The notes beneath the pieces are model-generated. The model saw nothing but the letters and a program-made list of their open reading frames with translations. It made no database searches and was not told where the DNA came from. A stretch of 64,000 nt of DNA. Source: Epiperipatus broadwayi. Taxonomy: Eukaryota; Onychophora; Udeonychophora; Euonychophora; Peripatidae. Of this stretch, positions 14,523 through 27,200 are shown one piece after another. The translations under genes were made by a program, and so were the position numbers. The stretch's first letter is position 1. Every line of letters begins with the position of its first letter. The DNA lies in contig JAQFVV010006651.1 in the NCBI GenBank assembly GCA_028023455.1, positions 188,001 to 252,000 of the forward strand. The letters are read 5' to 3'.

Positions 14523-15665
14523 GTCATATACACATGATAATTTAATAAGCTTGTATCACAAATATTATATAAAGAGTATGCAAAGAACATCTCTATTCCC
14601 AGACTGACCAGTTTCTAGCAGCTCTGGGTTTTGTCATTGAGGTAAGAGGATATTCAAGCATTAGATTTAAAATACCAGGCAAGCCTGCATTTTATCTAAT
14701 ATTTTAACTATTAAACAGAAAATATGAAATTTTCAGACATCTATATATCTTCAAATCCAGTTATCTAACTTAAATAGCCATATGGGACTGAACTTAGTTT
14801 AGATACACCATATTAGCTTTAGCAATATAAAACCACCAAAGACTTAAGAGTAATAACAATAATTGCAAGAAAGTCAAGTCATATATTATGTGACTTATTT
14901 TAATAAGCTTGTATTACAAATGTTACATAACGAGCCTGCCAATAACTCATAACAAGCTTTTCAGAACATTCCTATCCCTAGACAAAACAGTTTCTAGCTC
15001 TGGAATTTGTCAGTCAGGCACTAGGATATTCAAGCATTAGATTTAAAATACCAGGTCAAGCCCAGCACTTTATCTAATGTTTAACTATTAAGTAGAAAAT
15101 CTGAAATTTTCATACATCCATATGTCTTCAGATCTAGCTATCTAACTTAAATAGCCATATGGGACTGAACTAAGTTCAACTATACCATATATTAATAGCT
15201 TTATCAATACAAAATTGCCAAAACCTTAAGAGGAATAACAATAATTGCAAGAAAATGAAGTCATATTGGCGTGCTCATTTATAACATTTGTAATACAAGC
15301 TTATTAAATTAAGTCACGTGATATATAACTTGATTTTCTGGCAATTATTGTTATTGCTCTTAAGACTTTGGTGATTTTATATGCTAAAGCTATTAATATA
15401 TGGTGTATCTGAACTTAATTCAGTCTCATATAGCTATTTAAGTTAGCTGGATTTGAAGACATATGAATGTCTGAAAATTTCAAATTTTCTACTTAATAGT
15501 TAAACATTAGATAAAGTGCTGGACTTGATCTGATCTTTTAAATCTAATGCTTGAATATCCTATTACCTCACTAACAAAAGCTAGAGTTATAAACAAGTCA
15601 GTTTGGGGATAGGGATGTTCTGAAAAGCTTGTTAAGAGCTATTGGCATGTTTATTATATATCATT
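14523..15665. repeat. Three-copy array of a ~365-bp repeat (two direct, one inverted)
   Basis: Copy A (about 14,523-14,886) and copy B (about 14,887-15,265) are in direct orientation. Copy C (about 15,266-15,665) is inverted. Shared blocks are AATAAGCTTGTATTACAAAT, GATATTCAAGCATTAGATTT, CTTAAATAGCCATATGGGAC and TAACAATAATTGCAAGAAA. A fourth, more diverged relative lies at 63,690-64,000 and still shows a hammerhead-like core, which in A-C has degenerated. The array abuts the 5' end of the RTE relic. It has no coding capacity. It may be a SINE-like or PLE terminal-repeat family. Confidence 0.75.
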
Positions 15666-15789
15666 GAACATTTCTATACTTCTCTTAATACTTGGATGTA
15701 AACTATAGTGCTTGAATCAATTTTAAATTCAGCTTATTGTTTTGGATGGTTTAATTCATGAAAAATTTTTCTCAACATTATTTCAGTGT

Positions 15790-15870
15790 TAAATCACTAA
15801 ACATCACATGATCACCATCTCTTATACTAGCACATAATTGTATGGAGAGTTTTGCCTTGTTTATTATTTC
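15790..15870. repeat. Dispersed repeat shared with 63,640-63,715
   Basis: CCATCTC..TATACTAGCACATAATTG (15,816-15,840) recurs at about 63,647-63,671. The roughly 30 bp that follow here (TATGGAGAGTTTTGCCTTG) appear in the other copy in reverse complement. Confidence 0.55.
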
Positions 15871-16165
15871 AGTGCTTCTTATTCTTAGTATTTCCATTCC
15901 TCGTCATTTGAAAACTTATCCAAATGTATATGTGATCTTTTTTTAAACCTCTGACTATTTTGGGTGATTTTACTTGAGAATATCAGTGGTCTCTTTATTT
16001 ATTTTTACCCAGTTTAACTCAACTCCACTTCAGCTTTTTAATTTGTAGATAATATTAGTCGTACCTTTTAAATTCTTGTATGATCTCTTTTTTAAAGACA
16101 AACATATCTTTTTCTGATTACTGCCTGAAATCTAGAGTTTCCATATGTATTTTAATTGCCCATGT

Positions 16166-16169
<4 letters not shown>

Positions 16170-16219
<50 letters not shown>

Positions 16220-16241
16220 TAGTTTATATTTATGCTTGTAA

Positions 16242-16274
<33 letters not shown>
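16170..16274. repeat. (TA)n runs with a short hairpin at the PLE 3' junction
   Basis: Two (TA)n tracts (about 16,170-16,214 and 16,248-16,274) flank TTTATGCTTGTAATATTTA. That is an imperfect inverted copy of the first about 28 bp of the adjacent PLE terminal repeat (16,275-16,302). A further TA run lies at the other side of the element (19,517-19,529), so the PLE appears to sit in a TA-rich target. Confidence 0.7.
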
Positions 16275-16278
<4 letters not shown>

Positions 16279-16471
16279 ATTACAAGCATAAAGCTAAACT
16301 AGTCAATATAAAATCAAAACTACCCCAAATCTAAAATTAAACCAGACCAGAATAAAAATAATATTAAAACACAACCTAAGGTTTCACTGCTACAAGCAGA
16401 CTTCTCAAGTGTAAAGAAATAATAAAAAAAAAACACAACTTATATATACTATTAAAAACTACCCACAAATC
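16275..16471 (-). repeat. PLE terminal repeat (pLTR), downstream copy
   Basis: A 197-bp direct repeat identical to 19,163-19,359. It contains the last six codons and stop of the PLE gene (stop at 16,452-16,454). It also holds a motif that on the minus strand reads CTTGAGA, a CTGC/GCAG hairpin and GAAAC, a position where other PLEs carry hammerhead ribozymes. Confidence 0.9.
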
Positions 16472-18872
16472 CATTCACTTCCCATCCACCCTTAATATTA
16501 AAAGAACTCTTAAATAAGTTAATTGCTTCAGAATCATAAATTTTCAATAATAAAGACTCTTTAATTCTTCTTTTGATTTCATTTCTCTCAAAGAAGACAA
16601 CCTTAGCTTCATCAAAATCAATAGTGTGGCCTGTATCTTTTACATGGACATACAAAGCAGAACTAAGATATCTATTTTTAACTCTACTTTTATGAACCTT
16701 TACTCTTTCATTTAAACTCAAACTACTCTGACCTATGTAAACCTTCTTACAAAATAAACAAGGAATAAAATATACCACACCAGGAATAGTCTTTCTATCA
16801 AAAACTTCCTTTGTATTATTCAATAAATTATTCAATGTAACACCCCTTTTCCAAGCAATTTTCTTATTTCCAAACAATTTACTATTTCTACACACAATTT
16901 TATAAGAAGACAATTTAAATGGCAAAGAAATAAAATCATATTTTTCTTTAACCTTTACATCCTTACAAATATTACTATTAAATAAAATACTTTTAACAAA
17001 TTTATCAGAGTATCCAACACTTAAATAATCTTTATAAAATTGATATTTCTGAAACAAAGCTACCCCCCTAGAATTATTTAATTTAATATTCCTATGACAA
17101 TAATTCCTTAAAGCAGCTACTTTATGAGATACAGACTGATAGCTATCAGGTTTAATTATAGATCTTAATTCTTTACTTTTAACTAAATGACTGCACAATA
17201 AACAATTAGTTTCTATATTTCTAATCACCAAAAGATCTAAAAATTTTAACTTACCAAAATCTAACCCCCCTCCTTCTAACACAAATTTTATAGAAGGATC
17301 AAAACAATTAAACTCATTTACAAATTCCTTCAATTTACCATTCTCAACAACAAATAAACAATCATCAACATATCTGACAAATAATTTTACATATAAACAA
17401 TTCTTTTTAATAATAATTTCTTCTTCCATAAAACTAATATAAACTGAACATACTAAAGGAGAAATAATATAACCTATTATCCACCCTTCCTTAATCTTAT
17501 AAAAATTACCTTTATAAGTAAAATACATAGAATCTTCCAATAACAAAAGCAAATCTTTAATTACCTTAATTTTATTTTTTGATAAAGAACTTTTCTTAAT
17601 CAATACAGACAAAAGAACATCAATACTGATTAACCTATTAACAGACTGATACATATTTTCAATATCTAAACTTCCAAATACCCAACTACTTTCCATTTTT
17701 AAAATTATTAATCTTATCAAAAGCCTCAAAAGAAGAAGAAACTGTGTACTGACCAAAATCAACAAATTGTTTTAAAAAATTATTCAAGAATCTAGAAATA
17801 CCTTCTACAACACTACCTGTAAAATCAAAAATAAATCTTAAAGGAAAACCATCTTTATGAGTTTTAATATTCACAAACATCTTAGCTGATGTAAAATCAT
17901 TAGGATAGCATTTTAAATAATCTACTCTATTAAAAATTTTTAAATTAACCATTTTCTTCATAATATCTATCAATTTTCTTTTAATCAAATTACCTGGATT
18001 TTTTTATCTAACAACATATATTTACCATTATTTAATTCTCTATCCATTTTCTCTTTGAAATCATCTCCTTTCATAATAACAAACCTACCAGCTTTGTCTT
18101 CACGAGAAATGATTACATCATTAGCAATTAACCTATTTTTAAGATGTTTAATCTCAGCAGGATTAATAACAAATTTTTCTTTCCTTTTTAAACTTTTATT
18201 CAAAATCGATTGAATACCAACTTTCTGCTCATCACTCAAATTACTAGATTCAATAGACGAAATTGTATCAAAAACTATATTTTTTGAATGAAATGGAACA
18301 AAATTTGGGCCTTTACCAAGAATATCTAATTCTCTATCATTTAACTTCAAATCCGTAAGATTAACAACTCTATCCTCAGAAACATTATTCTCATAACCTT
18401 TATCACTACAATAAACTTTATTAACTTTCCCAAACAACCACTTTAATTTTCTTTCATATTTTTTGCAATATAAATTTGACCTATTCTGTCTAAATTGTCT
18501 CATAAAAAAATTCAAAATTGAATAATTAAAATCTTGCCTCCTTTCTAAATAAAATCTATTCCTTTTATATAGATAAATAAATTTATAAAACCTTACAAAA
18601 TTATCTTTTAAAAAACTATTCAATATATATGTTTGTAACTTAAAAACTAAATTTTTATTTTGAATCAACTTTTTATTTTTACTAAAATTAATAACACAAC
18701 ACCTAGGAAAAACACTAAATTCCCTACATTTTTTAAGAAAATAAATCTGCCATCGTAAAGATTCTATCTTATCACTCAATTTAGACAAATTTTTAATCCT
18801 TCTAATATCATTAAATGGAAAATTATTAAAAATTAAGCTCCACAAACCCATACTAAATACCCAAATTACCAA
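16452..18872 (-). pseudogene. PLE polyprotein: reverse transcriptase + GIY-YIG endonuclease, frameshifted
   Basis: Three overlapping minus-strand frames form one gene. Frame 1 (18,872-17,985, 295 codons) has the PLE N-terminal 'NLTDLKLNDRELDILGKG' block near residues 171-188 and 'SREDKAGRFVIMK' (RT fingers). Frame 2 (17,988-17,686) carries KMFVNIKTHKDGFPLR. Frame 3 (17,765-16,452, 437 codons) has GSLDIENMYQSV (motif A, residues 31-42), the GYIISPLVCSVYI block, RYVDDCLFVV (motif C, 131-140), FLDLLVIRN, and the GIY-YIG nuclease from 329. In the nuclease, GVVYFIP and VYIGQS are the signature, with Arg354 and Glu403 as probable catalytic residues and Cys336/Cys339 as possible zinc ligands. The first about 23 codons of frame 3 overlap frame 2 and are probably not coding. 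Breaks lie near a T7 run at 17,999-18,005 and near 17,696-17,704. Confidence 0.9.
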
Positions 18873-19162
18873 TACTCTTATAAATTAAAACCCAATAAAA
18901 CCTACACACACTTCTATATATATAATATAACTAAATAAACACAAATATACTCTTTCAACCCAAACTCACACAACAAACATAATATACATAAATGACATTC
19001 CAATATATCAATAATTAAAAAACAAAATTAAATATATCAATAATAAAATGTCTATAATAAATATCAATAATAAAATATCAATAATAATAATAATAAAAAA
19101 AAAAAAATCTTTACACTACATCAGCAAAACTACTCTTAAACTCAAAAAACTCATTAAAATGT
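18873..19162 (-). other. PLE 5' leader between pLTR and first RT frame
   Basis: This stretch is A-rich on the plus strand, with an ATCAATAATAAAATATC-like simple repeat at 19,005-19,100. I see no clear start codon signal. The true translation start may lie inside frame 1 rather than at 18,872. Confidence 0.5.
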
Positions 19163-19359
19163 AAACATTACAAGCATAAAGCTAAACTAGTCAATATAAA
19201 ATCAAAACTACCCCAAATCTAAAATTAAACCAGACCAGAATAAAAATAATATTAAAACACAACCTAAGGTTTCACTGCTACAAGCAGACTTCTCAAGTGT
19301 AAAGAAATAATAAAAAAAAAACACAACTTATATATACTATTAAAAACTACCCACAAATC
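19163..19359 (-). repeat. PLE terminal repeat (pLTR), upstream copy
   Basis: This copy matches 16,275-16,471 base for base by eye, including the 10-A run. Together with the inverted copy that starts at 19,360 it forms an almost perfect hairpin with a four-base loop (AATC). On the minus strand, transcripts of the element would begin near here. Confidence 0.9.
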
Positions 19360-19516
19360 TGTGGGTAGTTTTTAATAGTATATATAAGTTGTGTTTTTTT
19401 TTTTATTATTTCTTTACACTTGAGAAGTCTGCTTGTAGCAGTGAAACCTTAGGTTGTGTTTTAATATTATTTTTATTCTGGTCTGGTTTAATTTTAGATT
19501 TGGGGTAGTTTTGATT
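19360..19516 (+). repeat. Inverted partial pLTR at PLE 5' end
   Basis: Reverse complement of the first-listed pLTR, from TGTGGGTAG to GGTAGTTTTGATT, where it stops at a TA run. One homopolymer is 11 rather than 10 bases. Such 5' inverted partial repeats are typical of Penelope-like insertions. The open frame at 19,414-19,623 (minus) is a by-product of this repeat. Confidence 0.9.
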
Positions 19517-19529
19517 ATATATATATATA

Positions 19530-19979
19530 CAATCATTTGCACAGAACATTTACTAAAATATTTTTTAGGCACATAGACATTATTTATACATTGTATCATT
19601 TCCATACAAAGAATTCTATCCAAGTTTTATTGTATTATTAATTTAATGCATTATGATTTCATATAAATCATTTTTTCAATTTGTTTGTAGTTTAACATTT
19701 TTAAACTTTTCGTCTCTATTTGTTATTGTTGTTATTTTCTTTTGAAAACTCATTAAGCATAAATGTAACCTTTTTTTTTTTTTTACTTAGCACTAGTTGC
19801 TCAAACAACCTTATTTTTTTCCAAAATTCGAAAAATTTAATTCATATATTTTTTATTAGATTTGTCCATTTAAACCACAAATTATTTCCTGTAAATTATG
19901 TCAAATCTTAGAAAAGATGGAATCACCTTTGTATACTCTTATTAATGTTAATTTTTCTAATGTCACTCTATAGTTCCAT
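19530..19979. other. AT-rich spacer, nothing recognised
   Basis: Non-coding sequence between the PLE and the right arm of the inverted duplication. A short frame at 19,720-19,911 is low-complexity. Confidence 0.4.
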
Positions 19980-22600
19980 CACTACTGTAACATTTTAGTA
20001 TTTTTTATCTTTAGAATTTGACATTAATATGACTCCTTATATCATAATATTTTAACATTTTATTTACAAAAGAAATTATCAAAGAACTAAATTATATTCC
20101 ATTATAATGAATTTTCCATAATTTACGTTTCCGTAAAATAATTTTCATTTAAAAACAGTTAATTAGTACTATTTATTCAGGTCATTTTTTTTTTTAAATA
20201 TCAAAACTGAATGACGTGAATAATTATCGTATTTATTAAACTTAATTTAATAATTTAGATCATCTTTATATTCGTCAGTTTATATTTATTCATGATTTTC
20301 ATTCTTTAAATAATTCAATTATTCAAAAATACGTTTTTTTTTTGTTACTTTTTTTTTTCTAGAGGTAATAAAAAATTAATGTTTTAGATTGACTTTAAAT
20401 AAATAAATAGTAAATAAAGATAATTCGCATTATTTTTCACATAATTTTTGTCCAAATATATTCCAAGTTAATTTTTTTAAAAGCAAAGATAATGTAGGAA
20501 GTTGTTTATAAAAAAAATTTGGAGCTATGAAATTTGCCAAAAAAACAACTATATGTTTATTATATACTTATTGTTAGGATAATTGTATGTCTAAAGAATT
20601 TTTATTTTATATAGCATATATATGACAGTTTTCAATAGAGAAATCAGAATAAATATATGATAATCCACAAGGTTATCATTTTCTGATACACTTATAAATA
20701 AAATATAGTTTAGTTCATAAATGACTTTATATTATGACAGCTTATGCTGGGATTCTCACGACCTCCTTTAAGTCAGGCAAAACTATGAAAAATAGTCCCG
20801 GATTCTAATTAGACTTTGGATTTTCTTCACTAAATATTGTTTTGTAGCCAATGTTGATAGAAGGAATAAATAAGAAGGTAAACTGAATGTGGAAAATTAT
20901 TTAATTTCACTATCCAGAAATCAACAATACACCTATGGTGGAATGAACTGTCTGCGGATGAGATCTTTGCCCTACAGTATTTATTTAAAGATTGTTTTAT
21001 AATTTTATTTTTAAAAAATGGATATCATTACCTAATACACTCATAAAGTAAATTTATAAACAAAACAAACACATAATTTAGTGTTCTTATTAAAACTTAA
21101 AAAGTAAATAATATGAGTAATTATTTCGTCATAAAACTATTGGTTCACTTTTTCCCCACTTACAAATTTAAAATAATTGACAATAAACTGGAACATATAA
21201 TTAGAAGTTGTTATGATATTTAATGATTTTTTGAATTGGTATTATATTCATTTTAAAAAAAAGGTGTTTGCTTATACATTAGAAATGTTTGTAATTAGGA
21301 GTATTTTTCGAAATCCTAAACTTTTTTTAATAATTAAAAAAAGTTTAGGATTTTGAAAAATACTCCTAATTACAAATTATCACATACAAATCATTTTATC
21401 TTTCACGTTTTTTTTTTTTAAAAAGGTATTATTCTAAACAAATGTTAACAATAGCAGACAACTTTTTAATTCATTATCTTTTTTTTTTAATATGAAACTG
21501 TAACCATTAATTAAGAACCACATGATTATATAATAACACTTTTGATTGATAACTGACAATATTATTTTATTTAACAAACTGAAATGGCTTAGAAAAGTCC
21601 TAAGAATGAAATATAAAAAGTTGAAGAAGGTATTTAAGTAAAAAATAAAAACAATAAACATCCAGAGGAAAATATTAAACAATGATAGATAAACGATATT
21701 AATATAAAAAAAACTAACAAAAAAAGAATAGAAGAATAAAAAATGTATAAAAGTTAAAAGAAAATAAACAAAAATTATATTTAAAAATAAGAATTTTTGA
21801 AGTGTATAATGTTTTTTTTAAGAAAAAAGTAGAAGGAAAAAGATACTATAGAAATATTGTCTTTCTAGTTATAAAATATCATTAAAAGCCTAGTTTACTA
21901 TTAGAAACTTAGTGGACATTATGTTTTTGGTAGATGAAATATAAATCATAAATGTTTCAGTGGCAAAAATATTTTTTTGTATTGTCATACTGTCTTTATT
22001 TTTTATCATATGATATAAAGAAGTTATTGCTTATTAGTTTGTGCTATATTAAATGATTAAAATCATTTGGTTTAGGAATATTTCAAGCTAAACATCAAGT
22101 AACTTTCCTGCACACATTTAATATCTGTACTAAGATTAATAATTTATTCTATAAGACTACTACAAGTTATTTATTATAAGAATTAACATTAAATGGAAAA
22201 CAGATGGTAATGATGAGAAATCTTCATACTTTGTAAAAAAGTGAAGATGATTTTTAGAAATATGTATGAGCAATGTAATGTTTTTTTCTCTTATAAAAGC
22301 CAACAGCTAGATAGTAATCTGGTGACTTGGTTAACATGCCATCGGATACTCATTGAATGAATTACTCTTAAGAAAGATAAATCTATAGTAGATTGAATTA
22401 AGGTAAATATCTAATCTTAATGCTTATAATTAAAATATATAAATTATTAATGGTAGTTGTAGTAGTGCCATTATAAAAAAAAATACATTAATAAAATCAT
22501 CCAAATTCTTAGAACAGTAAAATAAATCATTAAGCTTAAAATATATCTTTATAAATATACCATTAGGGTATACTTTTTTCCAAGCAAGAATGAAAAAATT
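19980..22600. repeat. Right arm of the large inverted duplication
   Basis: This is the inverted counterpart of 7,560-10,760. Matches to the reverse complement of the left arm can be followed through 'tttaaatgaaaatt' (about 20,148), 'ctgaatgacgtgaataatt' (20,207), the AAAGATTGTTTTATAATTTT block (about 20,986) and 'aacttagtggacattatgtt' (21,906). 'catttggtttaggaatattt' (about 22,064) and 'aatcttaatgcttataatta' (about 22,413) continue the match. It lacks the foldback element of the left arm and has its own hairpin at 21,288-21,376. Confidence 0.75.
21288..21376. repeat. Short palindrome, ~41-bp arms
   Basis: TTTGTAATTAGGAGTATTTT ... is followed after a six-base loop by its near-perfect reverse complement, ending TCCTAATTACAAA. 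There is one mismatch near 21,310. It could be a miniature foldback insertion. Confidence 0.8.
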
Positions 22601-25559
22601 CTCAAATCTTCACTTCCTGGCATAGGCAAGCCTAATGAATACTGTTTTCTCCATTGATTCTTTATAAAATTTTGCTGTAGAGACCTTTATTCTGTAGAGT
22701 ATTAGATATTACTAAAATAATTTTCTATTCATTTATAAAGACCTGCTAGAGAAAGCAATTGATTATAATAGGAAAGCATATATATTTTTTAAAAAATTAA
22801 AAAAAAAAAAAAACTAAACAAATAAAAATTATAAACTAAAAAATGCAGAAAAATAAAGCCAAATAAAATATAATAAAAAATTTACAAAAATATATGTATA
22901 ATATTAAATCATTCTTTGAGCTTTGGTTATTACAAATAGCTTTATAATTTCTTTATAATTTATTATGTTTGATATAGGCTTTATCATAAAAATTATTAAT
23001 AGAAAATAATTGTCTCGGGCTACTGTTATGTTTATAAAGTAATGTTATAAAAAATCTTTGTGCCACATAATAATTTTTACTTGAGATAAGATAATGTATA
23101 AAGAAAAAAAAGAGTTTGAAAATAGTTAAAAATAATTCATTAAAAAGAGGAATTTTGTAAAGATTTAGGATAAAGACTAAATAAAGATATAAAGAAATAT
23201 AACTGAAAATTAGCAATAAAGATACAGAAAGAAATAAAACTGTCAAAATTAAGAAATAATATCATATTGGAAAAAAATTGTTTCAGTAGTCAAAAAAAAA
23301 GATGTACTATTAATAGAAAAGAGAAATGGTGCCATGAAATATGTGGAAAAGTTTCATAAAAAATTATATAGTTAATAAAGTATAAAAAAAACAGATTGAT
23401 TTCTACAATTACTTGTCTGAATTGCAAAGTATTTTAAATGAATGTTGACATATGCCATTAAATCTATGAAGAAAGGAAACTCTCCAATAATGATGATTTA
23501 TTATTGATGTGTTAAAAGTAGCCAGTATCCTAAATATACGTCCACTCCAACTCCAAGGAAAAATAAACTGTTCTTTGGATTAGATTTGCCATCTATACAA
23601 ACTAATCTGTAAACTTCAAATATATTTATATATAAAGCATGTTGATACATTTGCTGTTTGGTTGATATTTTGTGATGCTGTCTTTTAATGTATACACCCC
23701 AAACTTTCCCTTTAAAAATTTTTCTACATGTCTAATTGTAGTTCTTCAATGTATTCTATTTTCTGCCATATTTTTCCAATGAAAACAATGTAAGTGGGAT
23801 TTATCTCCTCCATAAAAACTGTGCTCAAATTCACGATAAAAAAATGCTTTTAAAAAGTCTTGAATTTTTTCATCTGTTTTACATGTCTAATTCAATAAAA
23901 GTAGGTTTACAATAATGGATTCTCAAAGTTACACATCCTCAGTATAAAGAGCAATATTACTACTGTACTAAAATTATTAAATATTGTGTTATTAACAAAA
24001 CATTAAAACAAAAATTGATTAACAAATGAAAAAAAAAATGTTTAGAAAGATTTGGCACTGCTTTGTTAGAAACTGAATATTAAATTTGAGAAATGTTCAG
24101 TCAAAAGTTGTTCAAAATTAAAATATGGATTTCCAAATGGCTTTACACTTAATTAGGAAAAATTGCTAAACTATAATTTTTTTTCACTCCAATTTAACAA
24201 AATGCCTTCCAGTTAGCGAGTAAATAGGAAATGAATTCTGTTTTTGAAAAAATACAACAATATAAGTTAAAGGAATTTTGATGAATCTTATGCAAATGAA
24301 ATAAACATATACACCTTGAACGTTTTAAAATAAATGTTTATTATACATCGTTGGTTATAATTTTGAATCATATTAATCTATATTTCACATATTTAACTAA
24401 AGCAGCCAACATATTTTTATGTATATTTCCAAAACATTGCTCTTTTTTTCTGAAAATGAATTAATCCATTAAGTCAAATACTTTCTACAAAGGTATAGTA
24501 TAGATTTCTTTGCGCAACTTTATTTACCATTATATGCATTACATATTTATTTAAAAATGAAATTTCTAATCTATTATATTTAATTATTATTAAAATTATT
24601 TAATGAACTCATTTTCTAATGAAGTTTGAGATGCAGTAATGCTAGTTTTGACTATTCCTGTGAATATAAGCATTGAATGCAATCATTTCCTAAGTTAAAG
24701 ATAAAAAGTATTTAAAAATGATAAGTAAATAAAAGAAACGATATTATCAGATTTTTTAATGTATTAACGATTGAAGATGAAATTCTTAAAATTCCTGAGG
24801 TGAAAATATTATTAATGTGTTTTCAAATGTTAAAATTTAAAAATTAATGGGATCATTTGCATAACAGAAATATAACGATTTAATTTTGTTTAGATATTTT
24901 TTAAGATCATATTATGGTGGAGGAAGAGACAAAAAATTTTAACATGGAAACCCTAAAGAAATAATTATACCATTGGCTTTAAATGTAGGAATAATGAACA
25001 TGTAAGTTCAATATGTTAAGTTTGGCAGAGTTATTGAAAATTGCAATATAAGGATCATTTTTTTCAATATATCACATCTAAGAATATAAGTTTCAATATT
25101 AACATTCTGTAGAAAAATGTTTTTGTTTAAAAGTCAAAAACAATATGGAGACTGCTATAATTCTGACAATTGTTTTTTTATAATTATTGAATAGTTGTAA
25201 AAAAAAAAGCCATAATTAAAATATTTGAGATGTGATGTACGATTATATGGAAATTAAATGGTACATTTCTTATAATTGTATGAGAAAAAATATTATTACT
25301 ATAAGATAAAAGTCTAAGGCATCTGAAATAAAAACAAATATATTCACTAATCATAATCCCTCCAGACATTTTTTTAATTCACTGAAAGCAATATGTGTAC
25401 CTGAGAAATGGTATAAATTTCATAATAGTACTCTCTTGTGTGATGACAATGATATCTTGAACAAGGGGAATATTTTATTAATCTTTTTAATAAAGATATT
25501 AAAATTGAATAACTTTTAACAATACTTCTGTTTTGCTTTTTTACTGGGATTTGAACTAG
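22601..25559. other. AT-rich region, no identified gene
   Basis: The A-rich tracts at 22,780-22,870 are simple sequence. A minus-strand frame near 23,600-23,860 stays open for about 38 codons, then has one stop and about 37 more. It includes FEHSFYGGDKSHLHCFHW, which I do not recognise; it may be a degenerate transposon fragment. The short frames at 22,953-23,246 and 25,374-25,682 (minus) are hydrophobic or low-complexity and unlikely to be genes. Confidence 0.35.
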
Positions 25560-27200
25560 AATATCCAGATTAGGGAAGTCAAAAAAGCTCTTTGAAATCT
25601 TAAAAATGGAAACTGCAGATCCTGATGAAGTACCTGAAGAAATTTTAAAATATGGCTGGTATCGATTCATAAAGTTGGTCAATCTGATCTTAAGGATACT
25701 TACTTCTATTGGTTCAATTTTTAAAAATAAAAGTTATAGTCAAGATTGCAGTAATTATTAAGAAATATCATTATTATCCAGTAAATCAAAAATGCCTTTA
25801 AGAATTTTTTTGAATAGGTTACTTTCAGTCTATCAATGATTACTAAACTCACTGTGTTTTTAGAGAAACAAACAGCACTATAGTCATGGTATTATTTGCA
25901 AGGTAAATGCAAAAAAAGTATCAGAAATAAAAGAATGGTTTATATATTGTTTTTATTGATTTGATCAAGGCATTCAATTCAATTAATAACACTGTGATAT
26001 TGTTAAATTGGTTGCCCACCAAAATCTATTCATTTTATAAATCTTCTACATGATGGAGGGAAAGAAAATGTTATTAGTACATATGAAAAATCTGAGATAT
26101 TTGAAATGAATAGTGGTGTTAAATAAAGATATGTGCTTGCTCTAATATTGTTTTCAATTTTTATGACAATGGTATCTATGTATAAATATGTAATAAACCA
26201 AAGACCAAAATGTGATGCAGATTTGACAATTGAATTTTTAATTTGAATCAATTAAAAACAAAAACAAGAACTTTAGTGTAGATTCACTATTTACAATATG
26301 GTGATACATTTTCTATTTTCATTAGTTCAAAAGATAATCTACAGAATATGCCTAATGTTTTTAACACAGCATATAAAGATTTTGGTTTAAAAACTATTGT
26401 TCAAAATCTTCATGTTCATTATCAGTCAGTGATGAAAAATCTTATCAGTAAATCTTAGCATGGATGAGTATCAATTTGAAAATCTAAACTAATGTAAGTG
26501 TTTTGGTAGTTTTATAATTTTAAAAGTGGACTTAGATTATGAAGTACAATACTGATCCAATATAGTCTTGCTGCTTTTAACCAATTAAAAGATAGCCATA
26601 GGGAAATAACCACTACAACTAAATTAGCTGTATATATAACTGTATATATAGCTATTATTTTATTTTATTTATTTTATGAATGTGAAATTTAGATATCCTA
26701 TTGATGCAATAAAGCACATTAGAAAAGTTTCATTTAAAGTCCTTCAAATTTTCAAAAATACAATGACTAGTTCATAAAACCAATTAATATGTTTTCTAAC
26801 TTGCTGGATGTGATTCTATAGAATCCATTATTGTAAGATCACATCTTTATTGAATTGGATATTTAAGATGAGTAAACAATTCAAGACTTTATAAAAGAGT
26901 AGTTTACAATGAACTTGAGCATACTTTTTATGGGAAAAGTAGACCCATTTACATTATAAGGATTTGTTTCAAAGGGTATTCTAAAAACTAGCAATCACAA
27001 TTGGAAAGACATGGAGAGAATAAAATGCATTTGAGAGCTAAAATTAGCTACTGTGTCAGAATATTCCAGAAACAAAAGTTTTCTGCTGAAGAAATTAAAA
27101 ATCTCCATTACAAAATATCAAATAAACAAATAATGGTCCAGCATATTCTATATGTGGATATATATGTGTTTCCCATGTTGGTTTGTATATGCATTGCATA
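25560..27200 (+). pseudogene. Decayed non-LTR retrotransposon (RT and C-terminal tail)
   Basis: Plus-strand pieces follow the order of an APE-type LINE ORF2. An 'ADPDEVPEEILKYG' block lies near 25,615. RT motif A, FIDLIKAFNSINN, lies near 25,953. A block near 26,000-26,170 (CPPKSIHFINLLHDG ... ALILFSIFMTMV) corresponds to the 'GVKQGCVLAPTLFSIFL' region. QYGDDTFSIF (motif C) lies near 26,297. After it come LAAFNQLKDSHREITTTTKLAVY near 26,570 and DSIESIIVRSHLYWIGYL near 26,810. The last, open frame (27,001-27,246) starts with a degenerate tail 'LERHGENKMHLRAKISYC'. Numerous stops show it is long dead. The clade is uncertain. Confidence 0.75.

Larger units (their letters stand above)
16275..19516 (-). 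mobile_element. Penelope-like element (EN+), near-complete
   Basis: In minus orientation, one broken RT-GIY-YIG gene lies between two directly repeated 197-bp terminal repeats (16,275-16,471 and 19,163-19,359). A partial inverted third copy (19,360-19,516) lies outside the upstream repeat. This is the pLTR plus inverted partial repeat layout characteristic of Penelope-like elements, which copy by target-primed reverse transcription. The two direct repeats look identical over their full length, so the insertion is recent. Even so, the gene carries two apparent frameshifts, both at homopolymer-rich places. Confidence 0.9.

Noticed and set aside
15270-15660. Possible tRNA or small RNA gene in the three-copy array
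   Set aside because: No cloverleaf or clear A/B boxes; the conserved blocks are explained by repeat homology.
16275-16471. Canonical hammerhead in this PLE's own pLTR
   Set aside because: The core reads CTTGAGA rather than CTGANGA, so it is at best a diverged derivative and was not listed as a ribozyme.
19414-19623. 69-codon minus-strand frame
   Set aside because: It begins in the flank and runs through the inverted pLTR; there is no domain.
23580-23900. DNA transposase fragment (frame with FEHSFYGGDKSHLHCFHW)
   Set aside because: I could not match it to a mariner, hAT or other transposase catalytic motif, so it is left unnamed in the region note.
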